Source: Hofstenia miamia
Taxonomy: Eukaryota > Xenacoelomorpha > Acoela
DNA: 35,191 bases
NCBI GenBank assembly: GCA_004352715.1
Contig: SCFE01000017.1
Span: forward strand, 1,116,999-1,152,189
Reading direction: 5' to 3'
In this document: positions 1 to 10,530 of the stretch, piece after piece
Numbering within the stretch: position 1 is the stretch's first letter
Layout of the letters: every line of letters starts with the position of its first letter
Program-made: the position numbers and the translations under genes
The notes under the pieces: generated by a model
Database searches by the model: none
The model's input: the letters and a program-made list of their open reading frames with translations, nothing else
What the model was told of the DNA's origin: nothing

Positions 1-236
1 AATGCAGTTTGGATATTTAATATGATGTCAAGCTAAACAAGTTGTGTTCAGTAGTGGTCTGGATCCATCATGAGATTGATTTTAGGGTCTTTGTGCCAGA
101 TCACAAAAGTGCACCTAAGTTAGGTATAGGGGTTTTATTCTTGTTTAGTTGACTACTGATCATTTACTGCATGTATTAAAAATAATAAATTTGAAATACC
201 ATTGGAGAGCCAAAACCTAGGGATTATTCTATACTA

Positions 237-809
237 TTGGGTTGTTGCATAAGTTTGTTCATTTTGATATATTTCTTTTTATATTAAATGTCTTGTGTCT
301 TTTTTGATGGAAGAATTTTTCTATGACACTTTTATTCTTGTTAATGTGTTTTTTCACCTAAACAGTTTCCTCCCATTTTAGATGGAATGTCAAGTGGAAA
401 AAAAACTTCATTTCCAACATCTTCTTCTATTTCAATTTAATCAACAAAAATGTGCAGCTGATGCAGCCAGGCAGATCTGTGAGGTGGGAAGTCTTACCTC
501 ATCCGCCATATTCTCCAGATCTGGCACCAAGAGACTTTCATCTTTTTAGGTCATTATCAAATCACTTATCAGGGCATACCTTTGAGAATGATGAGCTATC
601 TCAACTTTCATAGACGAATTCTTTGCTGAAAAACCAAAATCATTTTACCGAGATGGAATTCACAAATTGCTGGAACATTGGCGTAAAATTATTGAGCAGG
701 GTGGAGACTATATTGTTGATTAAATTTTTCTCTTAAATAAATAATAGATATTTGCATTTGACTTTTTTGGTAAATATATAAAAACGAACGAACTTATGCG
801 ACAACCCAA
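237..809 (+). mobile_element. Non-autonomous mariner relic with TA target duplication
   Basis: The ends form imperfect inverted repeats of about 34 bp. The left end starts TTGGGTTGTTGCATAAGTTT; the reverse complement of the right end starts TTGGGTTGTCGCATAAGTTC. TA dinucleotides flank it at 235-236 and 810-811. At 573 bp it is too short for a full mariner (about 1.3 kb) and keeps only the C-terminal part of the transposase. The LTR copy at 6270-7391 lacks the insert and shows a single TA at 6820-6821, which confirms the boundaries. Confidence 0.93.
458..722 (+). pseudogene. Mariner transposase, C-terminal remnant
   Basis: Translation from 458 gives the conserved mariner stretch HPPYSPDLAPRDFHLF, whose last Asp is the third metal-binding Asp of the DD34D triad, followed by SLSNHLSGHTFENDE. 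This frame stops at 611-613. A one-base shift then continues with FFAEKPKSFYRDGIHKLLEHW and ends at the stop at 720-722, as mariner C-termini do. The DNA-binding region and first two catalytic Asp residues are absent. The copy is non-functional. Confidence 0.9.
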
Positions 810-1140
810 TATTTTAGATCCAAATTATTGACTATTCCATGACTGATAATGAGACCATGAATGTAGCAACTATTAAATGCAAATTAGGATGCTGCTAAAT
901 ATTACATTAGTTATTAAAGCCAATATATTTCAGTAATGGCTACATGTAATATTAATAACACAGCTAGTGACAAGTCAGGTTGCATTAACATGAAACACTT
1001 TTACAAATAGTGTCTATGTTGGATTGTGTCTTGTCTTGAGTATGCACTAAGCTAGGATAGTACACACATAAATTAGATCAATGAGCTGAGATGTGGAACT
1101 CAACAAAGTGGATCATTAGTGAACAAGTGAAACTGGATGT

Positions 1141-1321
1141 GTCAAATTATTCAACAACAAGTACTAATTTGCTATGTTATTACTTGGTTGCCTTTACAAA
1201 GATAATCTGATAATTAACTTAAATTGTTTTTCTAATTAACAATCACAATTCGATCTTAGTTTCAACTAATCATCTGATCTTCCTTCTTAATTAGCAGCAT
1301 TATTCTATGGATTATGCTACA
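1141..1321 (-). repeat. LTR 5' fragment, minus orientation
   Basis: Read on the minus strand from 1321 this begins TGTAGCATAATCC, nearly identical to the LTR starts at 7391 (minus), 4493 and 9162. It matches the first ~180 bp of the LTR and then abuts a plus-oriented LTR at about 1140, forming an inverted junction. On the minus strand it directly follows the end of the unknown ORF region at 1322-1765, so it is the start of a 3' LTR. The purine-rich AAGGAGGG just before it is a plausible polypurine tract. Confidence 0.75.
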
Positions 1322-1765
1322 TGCCCTCCTTAGCTTGCGTTATTTTTAGCACTGTGTGTTCACCATGGACTAACTTGTCTGCTTTGCAGATCATTGTTTC
1401 TGCTTGGGGATCATTCCAGCTTGTTGTCGTGAACTCTGGCTGTTTTGTCATTTTTAATACCACATTTCTTTCTGTAGTTACTGTGCTGTGATATCACAGG
1501 AATTTTGCTTCTTTAATATTGTCAGATATTGGTGTTATATCTCTGAGTTCATTCATTTTTTCTGAGAAAATTTCATAAAATTTTTTGTATAGATGGATTC
1601 TTTTTATTGCTATCATTAATGTCATTTGCGTGTCAGCTCTGCTAGTGTGTGCCATCTCCTCTCATACCATTGTATTTGGGTAAAAGAATGTGAATACTCT
1701 TCTGAGGCTTCTTTTGTTTACTATGTCTTTGGAAAAGAAGCTTATGTTCTCTCTCACTTCCTCTT
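1322..1765 (-). pseudogene. 3' end of unidentified retroelement ORF (ORF3), degenerate
   Basis: The minus-strand translation contains ENISFFSKDIVNKRSLRRVF followed by TFFYPN, then in-frame stops, then ITPISDNIKEAKFL. This aligns with the 3' part of the ORF at 14149-14925 (DNISFFYKDVANTHSLRKVF) and with 7392-7860 minus. I do not recognise the family and assign no function. The copy has stop codons and is cut on its 5' side by the gap at 1766. It runs straight into an LTR start at 1321, which places this ORF at the 3' end of the element. Confidence 0.7.
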
Positions 1766-2765
1766 NNNNNNNNNNNNNNNNNNNNNNNNNNNNNNNNNNN
1801 NNNNNNNNNNNNNNNNNNNNNNNNNNNNNNNNNNNNNNNNNNNNNNNNNNNNNNNNNNNNNNNNNNNNNNNNNNNNNNNNNNNNNNNNNNNNNNNNNNNN
1901 NNNNNNNNNNNNNNNNNNNNNNNNNNNNNNNNNNNNNNNNNNNNNNNNNNNNNNNNNNNNNNNNNNNNNNNNNNNNNNNNNNNNNNNNNNNNNNNNNNNN
2001 NNNNNNNNNNNNNNNNNNNNNNNNNNNNNNNNNNNNNNNNNNNNNNNNNNNNNNNNNNNNNNNNNNNNNNNNNNNNNNNNNNNNNNNNNNNNNNNNNNNN
2101 NNNNNNNNNNNNNNNNNNNNNNNNNNNNNNNNNNNNNNNNNNNNNNNNNNNNNNNNNNNNNNNNNNNNNNNNNNNNNNNNNNNNNNNNNNNNNNNNNNNN
2201 NNNNNNNNNNNNNNNNNNNNNNNNNNNNNNNNNNNNNNNNNNNNNNNNNNNNNNNNNNNNNNNNNNNNNNNNNNNNNNNNNNNNNNNNNNNNNNNNNNNN
2301 NNNNNNNNNNNNNNNNNNNNNNNNNNNNNNNNNNNNNNNNNNNNNNNNNNNNNNNNNNNNNNNNNNNNNNNNNNNNNNNNNNNNNNNNNNNNNNNNNNNN
2401 NNNNNNNNNNNNNNNNNNNNNNNNNNNNNNNNNNNNNNNNNNNNNNNNNNNNNNNNNNNNNNNNNNNNNNNNNNNNNNNNNNNNNNNNNNNNNNNNNNNN
2501 NNNNNNNNNNNNNNNNNNNNNNNNNNNNNNNNNNNNNNNNNNNNNNNNNNNNNNNNNNNNNNNNNNNNNNNNNNNNNNNNNNNNNNNNNNNNNNNNNNNN
2601 NNNNNNNNNNNNNNNNNNNNNNNNNNNNNNNNNNNNNNNNNNNNNNNNNNNNNNNNNNNNNNNNNNNNNNNNNNNNNNNNNNNNNNNNNNNNNNNNNNNN
2701 NNNNNNNNNNNNNNNNNNNNNNNNNNNNNNNNNNNNNNNNNNNNNNNNNNNNNNNNNNNNNNNNN
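1766..2765. other. Assembly gap (1000 N)
   Basis: A run of exactly 1000 N, a conventional placeholder for a gap of unknown length. It separates minus-strand ORF3 sequence from plus-strand gag-like sequence of the same element family. Confidence 0.99.
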
Positions 2766-4492
2766 TAAGCAACAGACAGTTACATGAAAAATCAACTAGT
2801 TAAGAGAGAGAATTACCTGAAACCAAACCAAAGCACTTTAACAGGATCCCAGAATTGTGATCAAAAATGGAAGACAAACCAAAAGAAAGGCAGTGCAAAG
2901 AAAACTGCAATCAAGGCAGTAACCCCTAGAATAATATGATCATCACCATACTTTGGGGAGTACTCAGCCACCAACATGGAATTGCAATCCCTCAATTCAC
3001 CCCCAGAAACAAATACCCCAGAGATGAACCCACCAGACATAATCAATATGCTGAGGAAGAGCCAGGAAAATGAAGCACACCTAAAACATGAAATAGAAAA
3101 ACTAACCAATAAATTCAAAGAAATGGAATGACAAAATGAAAGCATACTGAGTGAAATTAGATTAAATATGGAAATGCAGCTAGATGAACAAAGCCAATTA
3201 TTCCAAAACAAGATCAAAATCCTCACCCACCAATTGTCAGAGTCCAACAAAAGGTTTTTAGAACAAAACCAACAATGGCAGAAAAGAAATCAAGAACTGG
3301 AAAAACAAATAGGCAGCTAATTGAGGACAATGACCTACAAGCAGGAGAATTGGAACAACTGAAAGACAAATTAATACTAATACAGCTCATGGAAGAAGAA
3401 AACAGGAGCAATGCAAACTCATGAAATAGAATTCCATTCCAGAAAAGAAAGCAAGTTGCAAGCACTGCCAATATCAGGTCCCAAAGAAGTGACATATGAG
3501 GAATCTGACGAGGATTCAGACACAGAGAAAAAAAAAATAATTAACAAAATCACAAGAGCAGTGACTACACAACTGCAAGAAGAAGATACAGTAAAAAACC
3601 ATAGGAAACCCAAATATGAAAATTCAATTCTACCACAACTGACAACTAGTGATATGATACCTTGTAAGGCAACTCTACCCAAGTTTAATGTAAAGGTAGA
3701 TGGCTATAATCCAACATTTGCTGAATGGCTACAAATGTTTGAATTGACAATGGTGGAGCACAAAGTGAGCCAACAGGCAGCAGCAGCAAAACACCCATTA
3801 TATTTAACAGGTGCAGCCACTAAACATTGCCTGCTCCTAGACACAGAAACAAAAAGAAATTACCAATGATTGATCAGAGATTTCATAAATTACTATGAAA
3901 ATGAAAGTTTTAAAAATCAGTACCAAATCATTCTAAATGCAATGAAAATGAGTAAAACCAATGACATTTGAAATTACATGCAACAAGTCAAAGGACTACT
4001 AATGCTTAGTTTGAGAGAAAATAGATATTCTAAATATGATTTGTTCTCACACATTTGTACAAGCAACCATTGAAAATAACTCCCAAATATATGAAAAGGC
4101 CACATGGCACAGAGAGGGACCAACATGGAGGAACAACCTCAAACCACGCATACCAAACAAAACCTATACTGAAATGAAACCAGAAAAAATAATAAAAGTA
4201 AAAGGTAAAAGAGAAAGATGTCAAGTGTTATGGTTGCAGACAGAAAGGCCACAAAAAACCGGACTGCCAAAGCAGATAAACGTAATTGGGGACAAAGAAG
4301 CTTATTATGATGAGGAAGATGTACTGCAAACAGAAGATGAAATGGACAAAGCATTGCCAACTGATGAGGAGTTGGAAAACTAGCTAGAGCACCAACTCAT
4401 AACAACCGTGTATAAATAATGATCTCAACACAATAAATATGATAACAATAGCAATTAATGGAGTGATGACTAAGGCAACAATCAACACCTGA
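2766..4492 (+). pseudogene. Gag-like polyprotein region of LTR retroelement, degenerate
   Basis: Broken coding sequence in several frames. An early basic segment (KKGSAKKTAIKAVTPRII, near 2878-2935) is followed from about 2976 by a coiled-coil-rich stretch (MELQSLNSPPETNTPEMNPP, then heptad-like Glu/Lys/Leu runs to about 3320). The longest open part, 3411-3869, contains TLPKFNVKVDGYNPTFAEWL and an amphipathic continuation typical of the retrotransposon gag capsid domain. A CCHC zinc knuckle follows at 4226-4267 in another frame. Gag packages the element RNA into cytoplasmic particles. Several stops and frameshifts make this copy non-functional. It runs into an LTR start at 4493 with no pol between them, from internal deletion or a separate LTR insertion. 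Confidence 0.72.
4226..4267 (+). other. CCHC zinc knuckle (nucleocapsid motif) in a shifted frame
   Basis: Translation in the frame starting at 4226 gives CYGCRQKGHKKPDC, an exact CX2CX4HX4C spacing. This is the RNA-binding knuckle of retroelement nucleocapsid. It lies in a different frame from the longer open stretch at 4036-4383 that overlaps it, and its own frame stops soon afterwards (TAA at 4277-4279), so an indel has separated it from the rest of gag. Confidence 0.85.
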
Positions 4493-4819
4493 TGTAGCAT
4501 CATCCAAAAGCAACTAAGCTGCAAGTGAAGAACAACGTCAAATGATTAATATTAATCAGAATTTATTGTAAAATTTAGTTAATGATCTTAGTTATTTTTG
4601 TAAGATGCAACTAAACTTTAATATTGTTCAAATTAAGAAAACTTGTTAGCCAATCAAGAAACATTTGACAAATTAAATTGAGCGAAATAACGCTTACGTA
4701 GGAACAGCCATATTGGCAGACGAATCATTTGAAATTTAAAATCAGCAGGTACTTTTGTAGAATTTTTATAAATAGCTTTGATTCAACCAGAATTTTGATG
4801 AACAATAAATTCTTTGGAG
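4493..4819 (+). repeat. LTR 5' part, plus orientation, cut by gap
   Basis: Starts TGTAGCATCATCCAAAAGCA, matching the start at 9162, and stays alignable (GCCATATTGGCAGA block, AATCAGCAGGTACTTT block, AACAATAAATTCTTTGGAG) until the N run at 4820. Upstream is gag-like sequence. Confidence 0.88.
4712..4809 (+). promoter_or_regulatory. Putative LTR promoter and polyadenylation module
   Basis: An inverted CCAAT box (ATTGG, 4712-4716) lies about 50 bp before a TATA box (TATAAATA, 4767-4774), and an AATAAA polyadenylation signal follows at 4804-4809. The CCAAT-TATA pair with the same spacing recurs in the minus-strand LTR (CCAAT 7161-7165, TATTTATA 7104-7111). The 9162 copy keeps ATTGG (9396-9400) and AATAAA (9484-9489) but has a decayed TATA. 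The function is inferred from motif and spacing conservation. Confidence 0.5.
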
Positions 4820-5819
4820 NNNNNNNNNNNNNNNNNNNNNNNNNNNNNNNNNNNNNNNNNNNNNNNNNNNNNNNNNNNNNNNNNNNNNNNNNNNNNNNNN
4901 NNNNNNNNNNNNNNNNNNNNNNNNNNNNNNNNNNNNNNNNNNNNNNNNNNNNNNNNNNNNNNNNNNNNNNNNNNNNNNNNNNNNNNNNNNNNNNNNNNNN
5001 NNNNNNNNNNNNNNNNNNNNNNNNNNNNNNNNNNNNNNNNNNNNNNNNNNNNNNNNNNNNNNNNNNNNNNNNNNNNNNNNNNNNNNNNNNNNNNNNNNNN
5101 NNNNNNNNNNNNNNNNNNNNNNNNNNNNNNNNNNNNNNNNNNNNNNNNNNNNNNNNNNNNNNNNNNNNNNNNNNNNNNNNNNNNNNNNNNNNNNNNNNNN
5201 NNNNNNNNNNNNNNNNNNNNNNNNNNNNNNNNNNNNNNNNNNNNNNNNNNNNNNNNNNNNNNNNNNNNNNNNNNNNNNNNNNNNNNNNNNNNNNNNNNNN
5301 NNNNNNNNNNNNNNNNNNNNNNNNNNNNNNNNNNNNNNNNNNNNNNNNNNNNNNNNNNNNNNNNNNNNNNNNNNNNNNNNNNNNNNNNNNNNNNNNNNNN
5401 NNNNNNNNNNNNNNNNNNNNNNNNNNNNNNNNNNNNNNNNNNNNNNNNNNNNNNNNNNNNNNNNNNNNNNNNNNNNNNNNNNNNNNNNNNNNNNNNNNNN
5501 NNNNNNNNNNNNNNNNNNNNNNNNNNNNNNNNNNNNNNNNNNNNNNNNNNNNNNNNNNNNNNNNNNNNNNNNNNNNNNNNNNNNNNNNNNNNNNNNNNNN
5601 NNNNNNNNNNNNNNNNNNNNNNNNNNNNNNNNNNNNNNNNNNNNNNNNNNNNNNNNNNNNNNNNNNNNNNNNNNNNNNNNNNNNNNNNNNNNNNNNNNNN
5701 NNNNNNNNNNNNNNNNNNNNNNNNNNNNNNNNNNNNNNNNNNNNNNNNNNNNNNNNNNNNNNNNNNNNNNNNNNNNNNNNNNNNNNNNNNNNNNNNNNNN
5801 NNNNNNNNNNNNNNNNNNN
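4820..5819. other. Assembly gap (1000 N)
   Basis: Exactly 1000 N. It lies between a plus-oriented LTR and minus-oriented gag sequence of the same family, so an inversion or misjoin may be hidden here. Confidence 0.99.
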
Positions 5820-6269
5820 ACACCTGTCTTGGTGGGGGGGGTGTGTAGAGACTGCAATTCTGTATCAGGGGATGAGTTTTCACCAGAATATGATGATGAT
5901 CATGTAGCTCTAAGGGTTACTACCCTGGGTGCTGTTTTCTTTGTGCTGCCTTTTTTTCCTTTTGTCATTTTTTATCTGGTTTGTAGTGGTGCCCCTTCTT
6001 GGTTATGATTCCAGGATCCTGTTGAAGTGTACTATTTTAGGTTTGGGTAAATCTCTTCATTGACATCTTTACTTCTGATTTTGCTGTCATGTTGTTTATA
6101 CTTCCACTTTTACTCATAGGTCATGTCAAAGTGTGCAGATCATTCCACTGAATGTTTCTTTCATTTTAGAAGAGATTCCTTATGTTCTGTTAGGAAGCAA
6201 ACTACTTGCCTCTGGTAGATAAAAAGAATTTTTTTCCCATGTTGTTGTTCTTGGCTGTCATGGTTGCCA
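5820..6269 (-). pseudogene. 5' leader and start of gag-like ORF, minus strand
   Basis: On the minus strand this follows the LTR end at 6270. It begins TGGCAACCATGAC, a primer-binding-site-like block, then a leader, then MTKGKKGSTKKTAPRVVTL, which aligns with the basic start of the gag region at about 2875-2935 plus. The sequence around 5880-6020 is the clear reverse complement of 2820-2990. The gap cuts it at 5819. The reading frame is broken by a stop near 5910. It shows that gag directly follows the 5' LTR in at least one member of the family. Confidence 0.75.
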
Positions 6270-7391
6270 TGCAGCATCTTCTACCAGGCATTATTACTGT
6301 TTATCCTTTGTTACTCTATAACATCAGTTGTATATTTGCAGGTAGGGATTTACTAACTTAACACTGCTTTAGCTTTTACATATTTCTGTTAACTTAAATT
6401 AATGAGATTTAACTATTCACTATTTAGGTTACAAAACATGCAGCATCTCCTCCAATGATCAGTAGTGGGCATCTGCCTGAAGCTGATCTCCACATCCAAT
6501 TTCACTTGTTCACTGAGACTCACTTGGTTGAGTTCCACCTCTCAACTCATCAATGTAACTTATGTGTACCATATCCTAGCTCAGTGTATACTCAAGACAA
6601 GACACAATTTGACTTAGTCACTTTTTGTAAAAGTGTTTCATGTTAATGCAACCTAACTTGTCACTAGCTGCATTATTAATATTATATTTAGCCATTACTG
6701 AAATATATTGGCTTTAATAACTAATGTAATATTTAGCAGCTTCCTATCTTGCATTTAATAGTTGCTACATGCATGGTCTCATTATCAGTCAAACTATAAT
6801 CAATAATTTGGATCTAAAATAGTCTAGATATAATCCCAAACCATATTTTGAGTTTATTATTTTTAATATATGTAGTAAATGATTGGTAGTCAACTAAATG
6901 AGAATAAAACCCCTATACTTAATTAAGGTGCACTTTTGTGACCTGGCATAAAGACCCTAGAATTGATCTCATGATGGATCCAGACCACTACTAAACACAA
7001 CTCATTTAGCTTCACATCATATTAAATATCCTAATGGTAGTAAAGAAACAATATAAGAATTCCAAGTGAATTTCTTTATCAATTGCTTTGGCCAATTTTA
7101 ATTTATTTATAGTATTTCAGAGAAAGTACCTGTTGATTTTGAATTTAAATCTTTCATCTGCCAATATGGCGGCTAAAAATAATGGAAGTGACTTCCCCCC
7201 TTTGTTTTGACAAAAGTATGATTATTGACAAATACTAATCTCTCATTAATGACACTTGTACTTGCTTGGTTGCATAACACAAACTAATCTAAACTGATCA
7301 TATATTTTTACAATGTTTTTAATCATAATTGTTTTTGATCTTATTCTTCTGAATTGACGTTAGCAGCTTAGTTAATTTGGATGATGCTACA
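6270..7391 (-). repeat. Complete LTR, minus orientation (1122 bp)
   Basis: On the minus strand it starts TGTAGCATCATCC at 7391 and ends GATGCTGCA at 6270, giving the TG...CA ends and short inverted repeat typical of LTRs. It aligns along its length with 9162-10320, with clear divergence. On the minus strand ORF3 sequence precedes it and PBS plus gag follow it, so it is shared by, or lies at the junction of, two tandem elements. It carries the empty site of the mariner insertion (TA at 6820-6821). Confidence 0.9.
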
Positions 7392-9161
7392 CACCCTACT
7401 CAGCTTGCATTATTTTTAGCACAGCTTGCTCTCTATGTACTAGGGTGTCTGCTTGCCAAATAATTGACTCCGTCTGTTGATCTTCTCATTTAGTTTTTTC
7501 AAATTCAGCTTGTTTAGTCATTTTTAAGACTGCCTCTCTCACTGTAGTTGTTGTGTTTGCATATTTCAGGAATTTTGCTTCTCTGATGTTTTCTGCTATT
7601 GGTGTTATCTCCCTCAGTTTGTTAATTTTTCTCAAGAATATGTGATAGTACTTTCAGTACAGTTGTATTGCTTTGATTCCTATCATTAGCATCATCTGCA
7701 CGTTGGTGTGGCTAGTGTGGGCTAAGTCTTCTCATATCTGAGTGTCTGGGTAGAAAAATGTAAAAACTTTTCTCAGGCTTTGAGTATTTGCTACATTCTT
7801 ATAAAAGAAACTGATGTTGTCCATTGCTTCTTGTTCAGTGATTTTGCTTTGATTGTTCTTATTTATTAGGGGGTTTATTTAATTGTTACAATTTCTACTC
7901 TCTTTGTGACGTCATAATATCAATATTTCTTCTTCCAGATATCCATCCATACTATGGCATTAACACCAGAAAATAGCATTATTGCCTTTGGGATGTGGCT
8001 CTTGATTTCATTTCTTAAATCTTTTAGTTGCAAGTGAATTGGTTTTCCTTGTGTGTACAATTGATACAAGGTTATCATCCCTTCAATGTACACCCTTTTT
8101 GCAATTGTGGTTTCTCAGCATTATCTCCTTTGATTTCTTGTAATTGTCACATTCTCTCACTGTTCTTGCCTTCTCTTTCATATTTACATATGATTTGTAT
8201 TCATGTAAGAAGGCTTTGGTGACTTTGACCTTCTTTTGCAGTCTCCATTGTGAGAGGATCATTGGTATTGATATTGTCTCCAGCAGTGTGCATATTAGAA
8301 TTTTTGTTTCAATCTGTCTTTCAATTTCTTAATATGGACCCTTGGTTAGTGGTGCTGTTGCAGGACCTATCATGGTGGGGCAGTTCATTTTTCCATATGT
8401 GATTGTATTCCAGAATGCTTGTGTCAACCCTCATCTGCTCAGCTTTAGTCATATTTCTTCTTTTATCTCTATTCTTGAGGTGATGCATTTGACGTCCACC
8501 TCTAGTTGATTGTACAGTTTGAGAAGCTCTTCTAGTTCTGTTTTTGTGAACACTTCTGTAAACATTAGTTTCATTGTCACAACTGTCTGTTGCTCCTTTA
8601 TCTTTTGATAGTTTCTTTCTTTGATCTCTTTAGTTTCTTTTGTCACCTTAATTTTGACTAGAAAGTGTTCATCATCTGTATCTATCCACTCAATTGTCTT
8701 AGCTGGGCTCACTTCTCCCCACTTTTTGATGTTTATTCTATTGATTGTCTGTTGAGGTTTGGGAGACAGTAGTAGTTGTGAGGATGTTAGCAGCTCCTCC
8801 TATTCCATCATTTCTCTCTGTGATTTTGTTAACATTTCAAAGACTTCAACCAGTTTGGTTATCCCACCTTTCTTCTTCATCTCCACACTCTTAATTATTT
8901 TCATGAATGTACATTGTGGACTATCCCTCTCATACCTTTCCATTGCTTCTTCTAATATTTGCTGCACGTTTTTCTGTACTGCTGCATTTCTGATCTCTTC
9001 TATGCTTACTAATTTTCTTTTATGATTTTCCTTGTTGTAATCCACAGTTGGTTCTCCAGTTGTTTTAATCATGTTTCTACTGTTGCTCCCCACATGTGCT
9101 TTCTCATCAGTTTCTCAAATATTGTTATTTCAATCAGGCATAACCCTGTCTTGTTTGCCAT
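7392..9161 (-). pseudogene. Unidentified retroelement ORF3 region, degenerate copy, minus strand
   Basis: Homologous to 13420-14930 plus. Open stretches are 8800-9093 (VSIEEIRNAAVQKNVQQILE) and 8449-8712 (FTKTELEELLKLYNQLEVDV). Further downstream the minus strand encodes DNISFFYKNVANTQSLRKVF and a tail (LREITPIAENIREAKFLKYA) that stays coding-like nearly up to the LTR start at 7391. Its helix-rich Lys/Glu composition does not let me name a family. It has several stops and is cut at 9161 by the start of an oppositely oriented LTR, probably a later insertion. Confidence 0.65.
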
Positions 9162-10320
9162 TGTAGCATCATCCAAAAGGAACAAGCTGTGAACAGAAGA
9201 TTGATTAACGTCAAATGATTACAGTGATTAAATATAATCAGAAATATTATTGTAAAATTTAGTTAATTATCTTATTCATTTTGTAAGATGCAACCAAGCT
9301 ACAATATTGTGCATTTTGAGAAAAACATCATAGCCGATTAAGTAATATTTGACAAATTGTAACAAGCAAAATTACGCTTATGTATGAACAGCCATATTGG
9401 CAGATTTATTTGAAATTCAAAATCAGCAGGTACTTTAAAATTTTTAAATAAATAGATCAGAATTTAAGAGAAATTTGATGAACAATAAATTCTTCGGAGT
9501 TTATTTTATTTTTCATTCTTCATTTATCTGGTTTGATATTTAGTAAAATGTTCACCTAAGCAAGTTGTGTCGAGTAGTGGCTGGATTCCATCACAGGATT
9601 ATTCGAAGGGTCCTTGTGCCAGTCATGAAACCGCACTTATGTTAGAGTTAGGAGTTTTTCGATTCTTGCTTAGTCTGACTATCAACCTATACATGTATGA
9701 AATAATAGATGCTCAAAACGACTGGATGGTCGAACATTAGGAATATATATCTATTACTAAATGTAGGAGATTCAACTATAATCGACCAAATAAATGACTT
9801 TACATGTACTGTTATAAATGTAAGTATAGGAAACTGCTATCTATTAAATAATTTACTAAGCCAATAATTTTATGGTAATGGCTACCTTAATATCATGTAA
9901 AAGCAGTTAGTGTCAATGCCTGGTTGCTTTACTTAAACAAACCAACAAACACTTTACAAAATTGAGTTTAGGTCAGTTACAACTTGACATGAGTACACGC
10001 ACTGAGCTAAAGTAGGGTACACATAATTAGTCCTCGTTGAGCTGAGATGGTGCGGTGGATTCAGTCAATTGTTCATGAAGGAGAGGAACTCTGATGTGGA
10101 GATTGGCTTCGGGCAGTAGCCCACAGATAAATTGAAGAGGAAACGTCACACGGGCTCATCACCTAAATAGTGATGATTAGTACTCAATTAACCTAACTAG
10201 TTAAGCAAAGAGGAAAAGTTTGGCGGTTCATCAACATAGTAACTCCTCACCCGCAATTTACTGAGTGATAGTTATTAGCAATAATACACAGTGCAAATAG
10301 GCCAGGTGGAGGATGTTACA
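9162..10320 (+). repeat. Complete LTR, plus orientation (1159 bp)
   Basis: Starts TGTAGCATCATCC and ends GGATGTTACA, and is followed at once by TGGCGACCGTGAC, as expected for a 5' LTR and primer binding site. It aligns with the LTR copies at 1-1140, 4493-4819 and 6270-7391 (minus). It contains an AATAAA signal at 9484-9489. No matching 3' LTR was found to its right within the window. Confidence 0.92.
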
Positions 10321-10333
10321 TGGCGACCGTGAC
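10321..10333 (+). promoter_or_regulatory. Putative primer binding site
   Basis: TGGCGACCGTGAC immediately abuts the LTR 3' end and begins with TGG, the complement of tRNA 3' CCA. The minus-strand LTR is followed by the related TGGCAACCATGAC. The tRNA species is not determined. Confidence 0.7.
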
Positions 10334-10530
10334 AAAAGAAGAAGTCAACAATGAGAAAACAAACTGCAAGTAGATATCCACTGACAGCCACACCAATGGA
10401 AGATGCAAACCATTGAAACCAAGGAAACAGTAACAGCCAACATAATGCTATACAACAATAATGGCATCAATACCAAATGAGTATTGATATTCAAAATATG
10501 CTGAATTAAAGCCATGAAATTATATACAAT

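Larger units (their letters stand above)
1..1140 (+). repeat. LTR of the retroelement family, plus orientation, broken at both ends
   Basis: This stretch matches, in the same orientation, the LTR at 9162-10320. Shared landmarks include 'aagttgtgt' near 44, 'agtagtgg' near 50 and the block near 1080-1140 ('gagctgagatg'). The 5' start lies outside the window. At about 1140 the match stops before the LTR 3' end and the sequence switches to a minus-oriented LTR start. A mariner relic at 237-809 interrupts it. Confidence 0.8.

Noticed and set aside
1626-2795. Long open frames across the first gap
   Set aside because: Almost entirely translated N; not real coding sequence.
2861-3495. Minus-strand Cys/Ser/Phe-rich ORFs resembling membrane proteins
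   Set aside because: Antisense to the Lys/Glu/Gln-rich gag coiled coil; the hydrophobic look is a reverse-complement effect.
4729-5907. Long open frames across the second gap
   Set aside because: Artefacts of the 1000-N run.
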